This document shows, one piece after another, positions 21,936 to 31,991 of a DNA stretch of 64,000 bases. The notes under the pieces were generated by a model. The model had not been told where the DNA came from, ran no database searches, and saw nothing but the letters and a program-made list of their open reading frames with translations. Origin of the DNA: SIG307 sp964609025 (GTDB lineage Bacteria; Bacillota; Clostridia; Lachnospirales; Lachnospiraceae). Positions within the stretch are counted from its first letter, which is position 1; every line of letters starts with the position of its first letter. The stretch is from NCBI GenBank assembly GCA_964609025.1, contig CAZSQM010000001.1:62001-126000 (forward strand). Direction: 5' to 3'. A program made the translations under genes and the position numbers.

Positions 21936-24521
21936 TTATACACTTCTTGCGTACAGCCCGTCCGCACCTTTTTCAATCACAATTGTACCGCCCGGTGCAA
22001 CCTCGTCTCCAAGAATCAGTCTTGCGCTCAAGGTTTCCACATACTTTTGCAGATACCGCTTTAACGGACGCGCTCCGTAAACCGGATCGTATGCCTCTGC
22101 AATAATATACTCTCTGGCTTCCGGCGTCAGTCGGATGGAAAGCTCCCTGTCGGCAAGACGCTTGTTCAAATCGGCCAGCAGAAGCTCCACAATACCGCCG
22201 ATATTCTCCTTCGTAAGCGGCTTAAAGAAAATCGTTTCGTCCAGACGGTTCAAAAACTCCGGCCGGAAGTGGGCGCGCAGCTCGCTGTTTACCGCTTCTC
22301 TTGCCTGCGGACTGATTTCGCCGTCCGCTCCGATTCCGTCAAGCAAATACTGGGAACCGATATTGGACGTCATAATCAGAATCGTATTTTTAAAGTCCAC
22401 CGTTCTGCCCTGAGAATCGGTGATACGGCCGTCGTCTAACACCTGTAACAGTACATTGAACACATCCGGGTGCGCTTTCTCGATTTCATCAAACAGCACG
22501 ACAGAATACGGTTTTCTGCGGACTGCCTCGGTGAGCTGACCGCCCTCCTCGTAACCGACATAGCCCGGAGGCGCTCCGATCAGTCTGGATACGGAATACT
22601 TCTCCATATACTCGCTCATATCAATTCGCACCATATTGCTCTCATTGTCAAACAAGGATGCCGCTAACGCCTTTGCGAGCTCGGTCTTTCCTACGCCGGT
22701 CGGTCCGAGGAACAGGAAGGAGCCAATCGGTTTGGTCGGGTCCTTGATTCCCGCTTTCGCACGCACAATGGCGTCTGCTACTTTCTGTACGCCCTCGTCC
22801 TGCCCGATGACTCTCCGGTGCAGCTCCTCATCCAGATGCAGCGTCTTATTCCGCTCGCTCTCGGTCAGTTTTGCCACCGGAATACCGGTCCAGCGGGAAA
22901 CGATTTTCGCGATTTCCTCCTCGCTGACATTCTCATGGACAAGGGTATGACCTTCCTTTGCCACCGATTCTTCCTCTGCCTGAAGCTTTTTCTGCAGTTC
23001 CGGCAGCTTCCCGTACTTTAACTCCGCCGCTTTATTTAAATCGTACTCGCGCTCCGCCTTCTGGATTTCGCCGTTTAACTCCTCTAACTGCTCACGGAGC
23101 TTCTGTACGCGCTCCACGGACGCCTTTTCGTTATCCCACTTTGCCTTTGCTTCCGCAAAGGAAGAACGTTCCTCGGCGAGTTCCTTCTGCAACGCCTCCA
23201 GCCGTTCCTTGCTGACGCGGTCGTCTTCTTTCTTTAACGCCGCTTCCTCAATCTCCAGCTGCATGATATGGCGCTGTACATCATCCAGCTCCGTCGGCAG
23301 GGAATTCAGCTCCGTTTTAATCAGCGCACAGGCTTCGTCCACCAGGTCAATCGCCTTATCCGGCAGGAAACGGTCGGAAATATAACGATTGGAAAGGGTT
23401 GCCGCCGACACAAGCGCCGCGTCGTTAATCCGCACGCCGTGGAACACCTCGTAACGCTCCTTCAAACCACGGAGAATGGAAATCGTATCCTCCACGGTCG
23501 GCTCCTCCACCATGACCGGCTGGAATCTTCGCTCCAGCGCCGCGTCCTTCTCAATATACATCCGGTACTCATTGAGCGTCGTTGCACCGATACAATGCAG
23601 CTCGCCCCGCGCAAGCATCGGCTTTAACATATTGCCCGCGTCCATTGCGCCGTCCGTCTTTCCGGCGCCCACAATGGTATGCAGCTCATCGATAAAGAGA
23701 ATAATCCTGCCCTCGCTCTTTTTGACTTCTTCCAATACCGCCTTCAAACGCTCCTCAAACTCGCCCCGGTACTTTGCACCTGCTACCAAAGCACCCATAT
23801 CCAGCGCAAACAGGCTCTTGTCTTTTAGGCTCTCCGGCACATCGCCCCGCACAATACGCTGGGCAAGGCCCTCCACTACCGCCGTTTTTCCGACACCCGG
23901 CTCACCGATTAACACCGGATTGTTTTTGGTCTTTCGGGACAGAATCCGAATGACATTCCGGATTTCCGAATCACGTCCGATGACCGGGTCTAACTTCTGT
24001 TCTCTTGCCCGCTCTACCAAATCGTATCCGTACTTTTCCAGCGTATCATAGGTTGCCTCCGGGTTGTCCGTCATAACCTGCTGATTGCCCCGCACCGTTG
24101 CAAGCGCCTGCAAAAAGCGTTCTCTGGTGATACCGAAGGTGCGGAACAACTCCTTTACCTCCTTCGACGGCTGCTTTAACAGCGACAAAAACAAATGCTC
24201 TACCGACACATAAGCGTCGCCCATCGCCTTTGCCTCATCCTCCGCATAAATCAAGACTTTATTTAAATCATTTCCGACATACACCTGCGCCCCGCCGCTT
24301 ACCTTCGGACGTTTCGCTAATAACCCCTCGACCTGTGCCGTAAACACCTCCGGCACCATATCCATCTTTGTCAGAAGCTTCGGGAGGAGTCCCTCGCTGT
24401 CTTTCATCAGGGCATACAAAAGATGCTCCTGGGCCAGTTCCTGATGACCGTAATCATAGGCAATCTTCTCACAATCCTGCACCGCCTGAATCGACTTCTG
24501 CGTAAACTTATTGATATTCAT
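21936..24521 (-). CDS. clpB: ClpB disaggregase
   Basis: The 861-residue AAA+ chaperone works with DnaK to extract proteins from aggregates. The N-terminal Clp domain (1-145) is followed by nucleotide domain 1 with Walker A GEPGVGKTA (about 205), a coiled-coil middle domain (about 405-525, Lys/Glu-rich), and domain 2 with GPTGVGKTE (about 600). The middle domain and absence of a zinc finger or ClpP tripeptide loop separate it from ClpA/C. Length is normal. AGGGAGAG supports the start. No CIRCE or CtsR operator is seen upstream; only an ordinary sigma-A promoter is visible. Confidence 0.96.
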   Translation of the reverse strand: MNINKFTQKSIQAVQDCEKIAYDYGHQELAQEHLLYALMKDSEGLLPKLLTKMDMVPEVFTAQVEGLLAKRPKVSGGAQVYVGNDLNKVLIYAEDEAKAMGDAYVSVEHLFLSLLKQPSKEVKELFRTFGITRERFLQALATVRGNQQVMTDNPEATYDTLEKYGYDLVERAREQKLDPVIGRDSEIRNVIRILSRKTKNNPVLIGEPGVGKTAVVEGLAQRIVRGDVPESLKDKSLFALDMGALVAGAKYRGEFEERLKAVLEEVKKSEGRIILFIDELHTIVGAGKTDGAMDAGNMLKPMLARGELHCIGATTLNEYRMYIEKDAALERRFQPVMVEEPTVEDTISILRGLKERYEVFHGVRINDAALVSAATLSNRYISDRFLPDKAIDLVDEACALIKTELNSLPTELDDVQRHIMQLEIEEAALKKEDDRVSKERLEALQKELAEERSSFAEAKAKWDNEKASVERVQKLREQLEELNGEIQKAEREYDLNKAAELKYGKLPELQKKLQAEEESVAKEGHTLVHENVSEEEIAKIVSRWTGIPVAKLTESERNKTLHLDEELHRRVIGQDEGVQKVADAIVRAKAGIKDPTKPIGSFLFLGPTGVGKTELAKALAASLFDNESNMVRIDMSEYMEKYSVSRLIGAPPGYVGYEEGGQLTEAVRRKPYSVVLFDEIEKAHPDVFNVLLQVLDDGRITDSQGRTVDFKNTILIMTSNIGSQYLLDGIGADGEISPQAREAVNSELRAHFRPEFLNRLDETIFFKPLTKENIGGIVELLLADLNKRLADRELSIRLTPEAREYIIAEAYDPVYGARPLKRYLQKYVETLSARLILGDEVAPGGTIVIEKGADGLYARSV

Positions 24522-24584
24522 ACCGCATCTCTCCCTTCACATCAGCACCTTGTGCACATCTTGTTTTCTACTTGTTCTACACAA

Positions 24585-24613
24585 ACTATAACACCATATT
24601 CTGAAAAAAGCAA
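24585..24613 (-). promoter_or_regulatory. clpB promoter
   Basis: On the minus strand TTGCTT (24613-24608), 17 bases and TATAGT (24590-24585) lie about 65 bases before the clpB start. Confidence 0.5.
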
Positions 24614-24642
24614 GAGAAAATTTAAAATTTTGTTTGTAAAAT

Positions 24643-25704
24643 TTATCCCTCCGCGTCCATATCAAAGCCGATTGCCTTCCAAAGCACCTCGTTCATTTCG
24701 ATTTTGGCTTCCGCACGCCACGATTCATACAGTTCCTTAAACGCTTCCTCCTGACGAAGCGCAATCAGTTCCTCCTTCTTCGCTATGGTGGCGTCCTCGT
24801 CATACTCCGCCGCGCAATAGAAAATATAATAACCGTCCTCGGCACGAATCTGCATTACTTCCCCGGTTTTTAAGTCGTAAGCCGCACTCAGGTCTTCCGG
24901 AAGGTCTCCTTCTCCCACCCGGATATCCAGATATTCCGGATTCTCCGTATTGGCATAGGCAAGGGAATAAAAATCCTTGGTCGTCTTTGCGTCTTCATAT
25001 AAGGAATCAAACCGGTCCAGCGTCGCAATCAGTTCCAGTACGGTAAGCGCCGTCCGGTTTCCGAGCTCGTCCTCATGGTAATTCTTTAACATCAGGCTCT
25101 GTAAATGCTTCTGTGCCGCTTCCTCGTTGGAAATATCCGTGTCCACGTTTAATGTCACGCTGTCATAAATTTTCTGCGCCAGTGCGTTGTCGGTATACAC
25201 CTTTTCCACATCCTTACGGGCAATTCCATAAAGAGAAAGCGCCGTATACTCCGCCTTTGACATATAGGCCTCGGTACGCTCCGCAACCGTTTTCTTTTCC
25301 TCGCTGTCTAACTCAATCCCAAGCTTTTTTGCCTGTGCACATACGATTTTAATATAAATAATCTGTTCTAAGGTCTGGTTTTTCACCCATTCTCCGAGGG
25401 TTGTCCCGTCCTCGTTTAACATATACTGCCAGATTTCTCCGCCATAAGCGCTTTCATATTCCTGCTTTGTCGACTGCAAATACAGCATAGCCTCCCGGTA
25501 GCTCACGCTCACGCCGTCCACCGTCACTACCGCGTCGTCCATATACTCGGTCATATCGCCGCCGATGGTCGGAGGCTCCTGATTTTTCCCGCCTTTTTTA
25601 CAGCCCGCCGCCGTTGTCACAAGCATGCACAAAAACAAAGCTCCTGCCGCCCATCTTTTTCCTCTCCGCCATAGGAGGTCTGTCATCCGTTTCTTTCCTC
25701 TCAT
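24643..25704 (-). CDS. PrsA/SurA-like lipoprotein
   Basis: The 353-residue product has a basic start, a hydrophobic segment and lipobox TTAAGC (Cys near 34), so it is anchored outside the membrane. The body has a SurA/trigger-factor-like helical N-terminal region (residues about 60-210), then a part with PpiC-like features (GEVMQIRAEDGYYIFYCAAEYDED, about 275-300). A full parvulin domain is not clear, so it may act as a holdase rather than an active prolyl isomerase. GGAAGGAG precedes the ATG at 25704. It follows mfd and is probably co-transcribed; the same neighbourhood is common in related Clostridia. Confidence 0.78.
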   Translation of the reverse strand: MRGKKRMTDLLWRRGKRWAAGALFLCMLVTTAAGCKKGGKNQEPPTIGGDMTEYMDDAVVTVDGVSVSYREAMLYLQSTKQEYESAYGGEIWQYMLNEDGTTLGEWVKNQTLEQIIYIKIVCAQAKKLGIELDSEEKKTVAERTEAYMSKAEYTALSLYGIARKDVEKVYTDNALAQKIYDSVTLNVDTDISNEEAAQKHLQSLMLKNYHEDELGNRTALTVLELIATLDRFDSLYEDAKTTKDFYSLAYANTENPEYLDIRVGEGDLPEDLSAAYDLKTGEVMQIRAEDGYYIFYCAAEYDEDATIAKKEELIALRQEEAFKELYESWRAEAKIEMNEVLWKAIGFDMDAEG

Positions 25705-25792
25705 TTGCAAAACTCCTTCCTGTTTCAGCCCGTCATCCCGTTCCAAACTATCTGCCGCAAAACGCTCCCCGCAGTCCGCCGAATACATTCTG

Positions 25793-28700
25793 TCAGGTCA
25801 GCTCCTCCTTCATCTTCCGCAGCAATTCCTTCAATTCTTTTAAAACCGCCTTTACCTCTGCCCTTATCCCGCTTTTGCCGCGGATTGCCGTGGGCTCGTA
25901 GCGAAACTCCGGCGCCCCCTCCGCAAAAAATTTAAGCCTCCCGCCGTACTGCTCTACCAGCGCCGGGATACGCTGTACCACCAGCTTCGCTTTCGGATAC
26001 ATTACCAGCCTTACCATGTTCCCGCGCCATATAAGCTGCGTCACATAAACCTCGTGGGCATAGGACTTAAGCAACGCGATTTCAAGCAGCCTTACCACGC
26101 TCTGCGGCACATCGCCGAAACGGTCAATCAGTTCGTCCTGCAGCTCGGAAAGCTCCTCCTCCGAACGAATCAGCGCAATCCGTTTGTACATATCCAGCTT
26201 TTGCATCTCGTTGCGGATATACGTTTCCGGAATGTAAGCATCGGCCTCCAAATCCACCGCCGTATCAAACTCCTCCCCTGCCGGTTCGTCGCCCTTTAAT
26301 TCCCGCACCGCGTCATTCAGGAGCTTACAGTATAAATCATACCCCACAGCCTCCATATGACCGCTCTGCTCCGCGCCGAGAAGATTTCCCGCGCCGCGGA
26401 TTTCAAGGTCGCGCATGGCAATCTTAAAGCCGGAACCAAGCTCCGTAAACTCCTTAATTGCCTGTAACCGCTTTTCGGCAACTTCTTTTAGTATTTTATC
26501 GCGCTTATACATCAAAAAGGCGTATGCCGTGCGGTTAGTCCGACCTACCCGACCCCTCAGCTGGTAAAGCTGCGACAGTCCCAGACGATCCGCATCCGCA
26601 ATAATCATCGTATTCACATTGGAAATATCCAGTCCCGTTTCGATAATTGTCGTGGATACCAGCACGTCAATCTCGCCGTTGATAAATTCATACATAATCT
26701 TTTCCAGTGTACGCTCGCTCATCTGTCCGTGAGCATACGCAACATTGGCTTCCGGCAGCATTTTCGCAAGTCCTGCCGCCACTTCTTCTATGCCGTGTAC
26801 CCGGTTGTACACATAGTACACCTGTCCGCCTCTGGCAAGCTCACGGCAGACTGCCTCCCGCACCATCTCGTCGTTTTGCTCCAGCACAAAGGTCTGAATC
26901 GGCAGACGGTCCACCGGCGGCTCCTCTAAGATGCTCATATCGCGGATTCCCACAAGGCTCATGTGAAGCGTCCGCGGAATCGGCGTTGCGGTCAGAGTCA
27001 GGACATCCACGTCGCCCTTCATCTGCTTGATTTTCTCTTTGTGCGCCACGCCGAAACGCTGCTCCTCGTCCACAATCAGCAGACCTAAATTCTTTGCCTG
27101 CACATCCTTCGACAAAACCCGGTGAGTTCCGATTACAATATCTACCAGCCCTTTTTGAAAGCCGTCCAGCACCGCCTTCTGCTGCGCCGGTGTGCGGAAA
27201 CGGGACAGCAGCTCGATGCGTACCGGATATTGCATCATACGCTGGGTAAAGGTATTATAATGCTGCTGTGCCAGAATCGTCGTCGGCACGAGCACAATGA
27301 CCTGCTTGCCGTTGGACACCGCCTTAAATGCGGCGCGGAGCGCCACCTCGGTTTTTCCGTAGCCCACATCCCCGCAGAGCAGACGATCCATAATGCGGGT
27401 GCTTTCCATATCCTTTTTAATTTCCTCAATGGCCCGCAGCTGGTCGTCCGTTTCCTCATAAGGGAACAGTTCCTCCATTTCCTTCTGCCAGACGGTATCC
27501 GGCTCGCAGGCAAAGCCCCTCTTTGCACTCCGCAGCGCATACAATTCTACCAGCTCTTTGGCAAGGTCGCGCACCGCGCCGCGCACTCTGGTCTTTGTAT
27601 TTTTCCATTCGACGGAATTCAGCTTATTTAACTTCGGCTTTTTGGCTGCGTCCGCTGCGGCATATTTCTGAATGACATCCAGTCCGGTGGCCGGTACATA
27701 CAAATTGCCGCCGTCCCCGTATTCGATTTTAATATAATCCTTGATTACTTTCTCGACCTCGATTTTTTCGATTCCGCGGTAAACCCCGAGACCGTGGTTT
27801 TCATGCACCACATAATCGCCGAACGACAAATCGTTCAGACTTCCGATGCGCTGCCCGTCATAGAGCTTTCTCTTTTTCTTTTTCCGGTGCTCCGTTCCGA
27901 AAATATCGCTCTCGGAAATGAGCGCCCACTTAATCATCGGATACTCAAACCCGCGGTGAACACTGCCGCTGCCGACTAAAATTTCTCCCGCCTGCACCAC
28001 CCGGTCCGGGTCATCGCTGTAAAACGCCGTAAGCTCCCGTTCTCTTAAATCGTTCGCAAGACGTTCCGCGCGGATTTTGGAAGCGCAGAGCAGCACTACC
28101 CGGTAGCCGCTCTTTTTCCATGCCTGCAAATCCTTTACCAGAAGTTCGAAATTGTTATTGTAGCCCGCGATGGAACGCACGGTCAAATCAAACCGCGCCG
28201 TTGCCGTAAGATACGGAAGCTTCTGCTCTAACATCGAAAGGAGTACCGTATTTTTGCGGCCCAGTTCCGCTAACAACGCCTTATAATCAAATACAACGTC
28301 TGCCTGTCCCGGCAGAATATAGCCCTTTTCCAGACGTCCGCTCATGCTTTGGGAAAATTCCTCCGCCACCGCTTCTCCCTTTTCCGCAATCCGCACCGGT
28401 TCATCCAAAAACACAATGGCGTCCTCGCCGAAGTAATCGAAAAAGGACACCGTATCCTCGTAAAAATAACGGATACAATGGTCAGCCCCCGCCAGTCCTC
28501 CCAGACAGGAAATGCGTTCGCAAAGCTCCTCGGTTTCCCGGCGAAGCCTTGCCGCTTCTTCGGTTTTCATCTGCTTGCGAAGCACCTCGATGTTTTTCTT
28601 TGCTTCCTTTTGAAGCCTTTCAATTCCGGTTAGCTTCCGTTCCTCGGTTAAAATCAGCTCCGTTGCCGGATAAATGCAGATTTCCGCAACCCGGTCGATG

Positions 28701-29332
28701 GAACGCTGGTTTGTGACATCAAAATAACGGATGGAATCAATCTCATCCCCAAAAAACTCTATTCGAAACGGCGTTTCCTCGGTCAGCGAAAACACATCCA
28801 GAATTCCGCCGCGTACCGCAAACTCCCCCGGATGCTCCACCTGCCCCTGCCTTTCGTAGTCCAGCGCCGCAAGTCTTCCGGTCAGTTCGGTCAAGTCCGC
28901 CGTATCCGCCTCCGCCAGGGAAATACGGCTCTCTTTGATATAGGAAAGCGGAAGCACATGGTCAATGCCTCCGTCAATACTCGTCACAACGGTGACGGGC
29001 TTTTCCTCCGCGAGCTTTCGGATGACCTGCATCCGCTCCCGCACCAGCGTATTCCCGTGAATATCCGCACTGAAAAAAATCACGTCCTTTGCCGGATAAT
29101 ACAGCACCTCGGAATCATACAGGCGGTAATCCTCACAGATTTCCTTCGCTTTTAAATCGTTATAAGTAACAATCAGGCGCACCCGGTAATTTTCTCCGAG
29201 GGTATGCACAAAATGGCATTTCTGGGAATCGATACACCCTGTTACGGCAACCGGTGTCTTTTTCCGCAGCAATGCCTCTGCACATTCTTCATATTCTCTC
29301 AGCGCCTTCAATGGCTCCGTATAAGTACGCAT
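25793..29332 (-). CDS. mfd: Transcription-repair coupling factor Mfd
   Basis: The 1179-residue translocase removes RNA polymerase stalled at DNA lesions and recruits UvrA. The UvrB-like N-terminal part (1-350) is followed by the RNA-polymerase-interacting domain (about 475-570, SFGDYVVHENHGLGVYRG), then a RecG-type motor with Walker A GDVGYGKTEVALRAAF, DEEQRFGV, TATPIPRTLHMSL and DRLGLSQLYQLRGRVGR, and a C-terminal TRCF domain. The ATG at 29332 sits 3-9 bases after GAGGAGG; the GTG at 29344 would overlap that site. It follows pth by a short gap. Confidence 0.97.
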   Translation of the reverse strand: MRTYTEPLKALREYEECAEALLRKKTPVAVTGCIDSQKCHFVHTLGENYRVRLIVTYNDLKAKEICEDYRLYDSEVLYYPAKDVIFFSADIHGNTLVRERMQVIRKLAEEKPVTVVTSIDGGIDHVLPLSYIKESRISLAEADTADLTELTGRLAALDYERQGQVEHPGEFAVRGGILDVFSLTEETPFRIEFFGDEIDSIRYFDVTNQRSIDRVAEICIYPATELILTEERKLTGIERLQKEAKKNIEVLRKQMKTEEAARLRRETEELCERISCLGGLAGADHCIRYFYEDTVSFFDYFGEDAIVFLDEPVRIAEKGEAVAEEFSQSMSGRLEKGYILPGQADVVFDYKALLAELGRKNTVLLSMLEQKLPYLTATARFDLTVRSIAGYNNNFELLVKDLQAWKKSGYRVVLLCASKIRAERLANDLRERELTAFYSDDPDRVVQAGEILVGSGSVHRGFEYPMIKWALISESDIFGTEHRKKKKRKLYDGQRIGSLNDLSFGDYVVHENHGLGVYRGIEKIEVEKVIKDYIKIEYGDGGNLYVPATGLDVIQKYAAADAAKKPKLNKLNSVEWKNTKTRVRGAVRDLAKELVELYALRSAKRGFACEPDTVWQKEMEELFPYEETDDQLRAIEEIKKDMESTRIMDRLLCGDVGYGKTEVALRAAFKAVSNGKQVIVLVPTTILAQQHYNTFTQRMMQYPVRIELLSRFRTPAQQKAVLDGFQKGLVDIVIGTHRVLSKDVQAKNLGLLIVDEEQRFGVAHKEKIKQMKGDVDVLTLTATPIPRTLHMSLVGIRDMSILEEPPVDRLPIQTFVLEQNDEMVREAVCRELARGGQVYYVYNRVHGIEEVAAGLAKMLPEANVAYAHGQMSERTLEKIMYEFINGEIDVLVSTTIIETGLDISNVNTMIIADADRLGLSQLYQLRGRVGRTNRTAYAFLMYKRDKILKEVAEKRLQAIKEFTELGSGFKIAMRDLEIRGAGNLLGAEQSGHMEAVGYDLYCKLLNDAVRELKGDEPAGEEFDTAVDLEADAYIPETYIRNEMQKLDMYKRIALIRSEEELSELQDELIDRFGDVPQSVVRLLEIALLKSYAHEVYVTQLIWRGNMVRLVMYPKAKLVVQRIPALVEQYGGRLKFFAEGAPEFRYEPTAIRGKSGIRAEVKAVLKELKELLRKMKEELT

Positions 29333-29347
29333 ACTCCTCCTCACAGG

Positions 29348-29905
29348 CTAGTTGAACCTGTTCATGGCTGTTTCAATTCCTTCTTTCATAATGACGCCGC
29401 ACGCCCTGGCGGCATTTCCCACCGCCTCCCGCATGGCAGGAAGTTCCTCCGTCCGGAATCTGCCCAATACATAATCCGCCAAATCCCAGCCGGCAGGCTT
29501 TTCTCCGATGCCGATGCGGATGCGGGCAAACTCTTCGCTTTGGAGCCTTGCAATAATACTCTTCATGCCGTTATGACCGCCCGCGCTCCCTTTGGCGCGT
29601 ACGCGCAGCTTCCCCACAGGGAGCGAAATATCATCGTAGATTACTATAATATGCCTGTGATCGATTTTGTAGTAATCTGCTGCTTCTTTAATACAATCTC
29701 CGCTTAAATTCATATAGGTAAGCGGCTGCACCAGCAGCACCTGTTCGCCGTCAATAACGCCCTTGCCGCAAAGTCCTTTATGCTTTTTCGTATTCAGGGA
29801 AATCCGATATTCATCACAAAGCCTTGTAATGGTATCGTATCCGATATTGTGTCTGGTTCCCGCATATTCTCTCGTCGGGTTTCCCAGTCCTGCAATTAAA
29901 TACAT
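29348..29905 (-). CDS. pth: Peptidyl-tRNA hydrolase
   Basis: The 185-residue enzyme frees tRNAs from peptides dropped by the ribosome. Family motifs are complete: GLGNPTREYAGTRHNIGY (catalytic His near 20), TYMNLSG, IIVIYDDISLPVGKLRVRAKGSAGGHNGMKSI and RIRIGIG. The order pth-mfd is common in Firmicutes. The start is preceded by AAGGATCGG. Normal length. Confidence 0.96.
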   Translation of the reverse strand: MYLIAGLGNPTREYAGTRHNIGYDTITRLCDEYRISLNTKKHKGLCGKGVIDGEQVLLVQPLTYMNLSGDCIKEAADYYKIDHRHIIVIYDDISLPVGKLRVRAKGSAGGHNGMKSIIARLQSEEFARIRIGIGEKPAGWDLADYVLGRFRTEELPAMREAVGNAARACGVIMKEGIETAMNRFN

Positions 29906-29930
29906 AGCTGTTCCGATCCTTTTTCACAGT

Positions 29931-31436
29931 TTAGTTATACCCGTTGTGATAAACTCTCCCGTTCTCCAATTCCACGCCTTTATAGTAAAACAGTTCCCGC
30001 AGGGTCACAAGCTGATACCCCTCTTCAATCAGCTTCGGAATCAGAATCTCCGCCGCGTCCACCGTACAGGTGTGGATATCATGCATCAGGACAATCCTTC
30101 GATCCGCCGCCATGCTCATGACTTCCTCCACAATCATATCGGTATTCCGCGACTTCCAGTCCTCGCTGTCCACGTTCCATGTAATCAGCGGGGCATTTGC
30201 ATACTTCTTTACGGTGTCGTTATAGCTTCCGTAAGGCGGGCGGACAAAGGTCGGATATTCTCCCGTCAGCTCATAAATCGTCTCTCTGGCATTTGTAATC
30301 TCGGCCACGATAGCTTCCGCGGAGAGCGTTGCCAAATCCACATGCGTATGCGTGTGACTTCCCAACTCGTTCCCGGATTCATAAATCATTTTCACCGTGT
30401 TTTTATTCGATTCCGTATAAAGTGTCCGTTCGCCGAGAACAAAGAACGTCGCTCTTGCACCGTTCTCCTCTAAAATCTCTAACAGCCGCGGCGTATTGAT
30501 ATAATGCGGTCCGTCATCATAGGTCAGCGCAATCATCGGCTTATCCGGGTCCAGTTCACGGATACTGTCCGCCACCACGTTCCCGTTTACCGTTACCGCC
30601 ATATAAGTGTGAAGCGCCGCATACGGAATCGTAACGGATTCTTCCTCGCCGTTTACTTCATAATAAAACTCCGCGCCGTCCGCGGTTAATAAATAGGAAG
30701 AAAAGGTTTCACGGTTTCCTGTAAGTTCCTGTTCGGTTTCCTCCGCTTCTCCTGCCGGAGCATCCGAAAGCTCCGCTCCTGTTACTTCGTCGGTTTCTTT
30801 TGCCAGCGCTTCGTTTACCTGCTCCGCAATATAGACATACGCCCGGTCGGCAAACAGCGTTTCCGCATCCACCGTTTCGCCTTTCTTCTTATTAAAAATC
30901 CACTGTTCCTTCTCGGACTCCGTTACGCCGTCGATTTCTCTCTCGATTCGGAACAGAACGGATACCAGTTCTCCTACCGTTCCGTCCTCATAATCAATTA
31001 CTAACTTACGCTCCCCGGCTTTCACTCCGGAAAGCTCTTCCAACTGCGCCGCAAGCAGTTCTTCCGCCGCAGCCTTTACCGCACCGCTCCAGGCTTCATC
31101 CTCATAGACAGGATAACGCAGTCCGTAGGCAATTCCGCTCTCGTAGGCAAACACTTCCTTTGCCTCTCCCAGATGCTCATACTCCTTTAAAAACTCCGCC
31201 TTTGGCGTCGGAACCGCGGTTACAGGCGCTTCTGTCACCGGCGCCTTCGTTACTGTATTCTGTTTCCGATACGCGTCCGATACGGTGTCAATACTGCCCG
31301 CATTCGCATAAGTCCCTGCATTGGATAACTTTCCGATATATTTTATAAGAAAAAAAGTCAGCACCAGCATCAGCACACACCATGAGCCGAGCAGCAGCCG
31401 CTTTAAGATTGCCTTTGTTTTTTTTCTGCTTTTCAT
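29931..31436 (-). CDS. Polysaccharide deacetylase (PdaC-like, NodB domain)
   Basis: The 501-residue protein has an N-terminal membrane anchor (about 13-33), an extracellular domain (about 75-285) resembling the DUF4163/DUF3298 module of PdaC, and a C-terminal NodB domain. NodB motifs are TYDDGPH (metal Asp), SHTHTHVDL (metal His pair), RPPYGSYND, WNVDSEDW and LMHDIH. It probably removes acetyl groups from cell-wall glycan, giving lysozyme resistance. AAAGGAG supports the start. It is the first gene of the run leading to pth and mfd, with 25 bases between. Confidence 0.9.
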   Translation of the reverse strand: MKSRKKTKAILKRLLLGSWCVLMLVLTFFLIKYIGKLSNAGTYANAGSIDTVSDAYRKQNTVTKAPVTEAPVTAVPTPKAEFLKEYEHLGEAKEVFAYESGIAYGLRYPVYEDEAWSGAVKAAAEELLAAQLEELSGVKAGERKLVIDYEDGTVGELVSVLFRIEREIDGVTESEKEQWIFNKKKGETVDAETLFADRAYVYIAEQVNEALAKETDEVTGAELSDAPAGEAEETEQELTGNRETFSSYLLTADGAEFYYEVNGEEESVTIPYAALHTYMAVTVNGNVVADSIRELDPDKPMIALTYDDGPHYINTPRLLEILEENGARATFFVLGERTLYTESNKNTVKMIYESGNELGSHTHTHVDLATLSAEAIVAEITNARETIYELTGEYPTFVRPPYGSYNDTVKKYANAPLITWNVDSEDWKSRNTDMIVEEVMSMAADRRIVLMHDIHTCTVDAAEILIPKLIEEGYQLVTLRELFYYKGVELENGRVYHNGYN

Positions 31437-31566
31437 TTCATAACCGCTCCTTTCCGTTTGTAACCATCCGCCTAATCTATCGTTTCTTTTAGATTACTCC
31501 AAATCATAATAACTTTCAAGCCCCCATTTGAACAATCACAAAAGAAAATATTGGAATTTAAATATG

Positions 31567-31624
31567 ATTCAGGTGTCAAAAGATTGCTTCCAGTTACGGA
31601 ACTTTGTATAGGAGAAAGAGTCCT
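31567..31624 (+). repeat. Dispersed repeat family 1, half copy C
   Basis: GATTCAGGTGTCAAAAG is followed by TTGCTTCCAGTTACGGAACT and TTG.ATAG.A.AAAGAGTCC, matching the right half of the element at 50088-50197 over nearly 60 bases. The second half of the palindrome is missing. It ends 25 bases before a strong promoter. The gap from 31437 to 31566 shows nothing else. Confidence 0.7.
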
Positions 31625-31649
31625 TGCGCTATTTTTGTAAAATTATGGT

Positions 31650-31678
31650 TGACAAAACAAGTAATACATGTTATACTA
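31650..31678 (+). promoter_or_regulatory. Strong promoter of the leader unit
   Basis: TTGACA (31650-31655), a 17-base spacer and TATACT (31673-31678) form a near-perfect promoter. The first clear ribosome site lies about 190 bases downstream, so the transcript has a long leader. Confidence 0.75.
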
Positions 31679-31780
31679 AAAAATGTAAACAAGCAAGATG
31701 TTTTTTGTTCGATTTGCACATAAATCATATAATAGGGCTGTCGAAAGCAGTCGGAGAGGGCAATAGCAAGGGAAAGATTT

Positions 31781-31815
31781 ACGCCGTGAGCATATTGTTC
31801 GCGGCGTTTCTTTTT
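31781..31815 (+). terminator. Hairpin with T-tract inside the leader
   Basis: ACGCCG (31781-31786) pairs with CGGCGT (31802-31807), followed by a T-rich tract (TTTCTTTTT). It lies 100 bases after the promoter and before the downstream genes, so it could act as an attenuator. The upstream sequence from 31735 does not match any riboswitch consensus I could recall. Confidence 0.5.
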
Positions 31816-31877
31816 CCTATCGGCGTTCCTTTGCAAACGCAGAGCAACCCGGTAATTATGACGCAGGAGGTGAGAAG

Positions 31878-31958
31878 ATGAGATACATACGCGGTCCCGG
31901 AAAAAGGAAAGACCTGCAAAACGCGTTGTTTTCCACCGTCCTTGGAGAGGGACGATAA
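31878..31958 (+). CDS. Small ORF, 26-residue basic peptide
   Basis: An ATG six bases after AGGAGGTGA, a full match to the 16S rRNA tail, opens a 26-codon frame beginning MRYIRGPGKRKDL and ending in TAA. It is basic in the first half. The excellent ribosome site is the main evidence that it is translated. It lies downstream of the leader hairpin and 33 bases before the secreted protein gene; it could be a leader peptide or a bioactive peptide. I do not recognise a family. Confidence 0.5.
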   Translation: MRYIRGPGKRKDLQNALFSTVLGEGR

Positions 31959-31991
31959 ACACTACTACAATGACAAGTGCGAGGACAAGAC

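Noticed and set aside
24522..24642. CIRCE or CtsR heat-shock operator before clpB
   Set aside because: Neither the HrcA inverted repeat nor tandem GGTCAAA heptads are present.
31735..31880. Cyclic-di-GMP, glycine or other known riboswitch in the 31.7-kb leader
   Set aside because: Short pieces (GGCAA, CGCAGAGC) recall several classes, but I could not place the conserved core of any class in order.
31624..31881. 85-codon open frame in the leader before the secreted Cys-rich gene
   Set aside because: It starts before the strong promoter at 31650, has no ribosome site, and runs through the leader hairpin.
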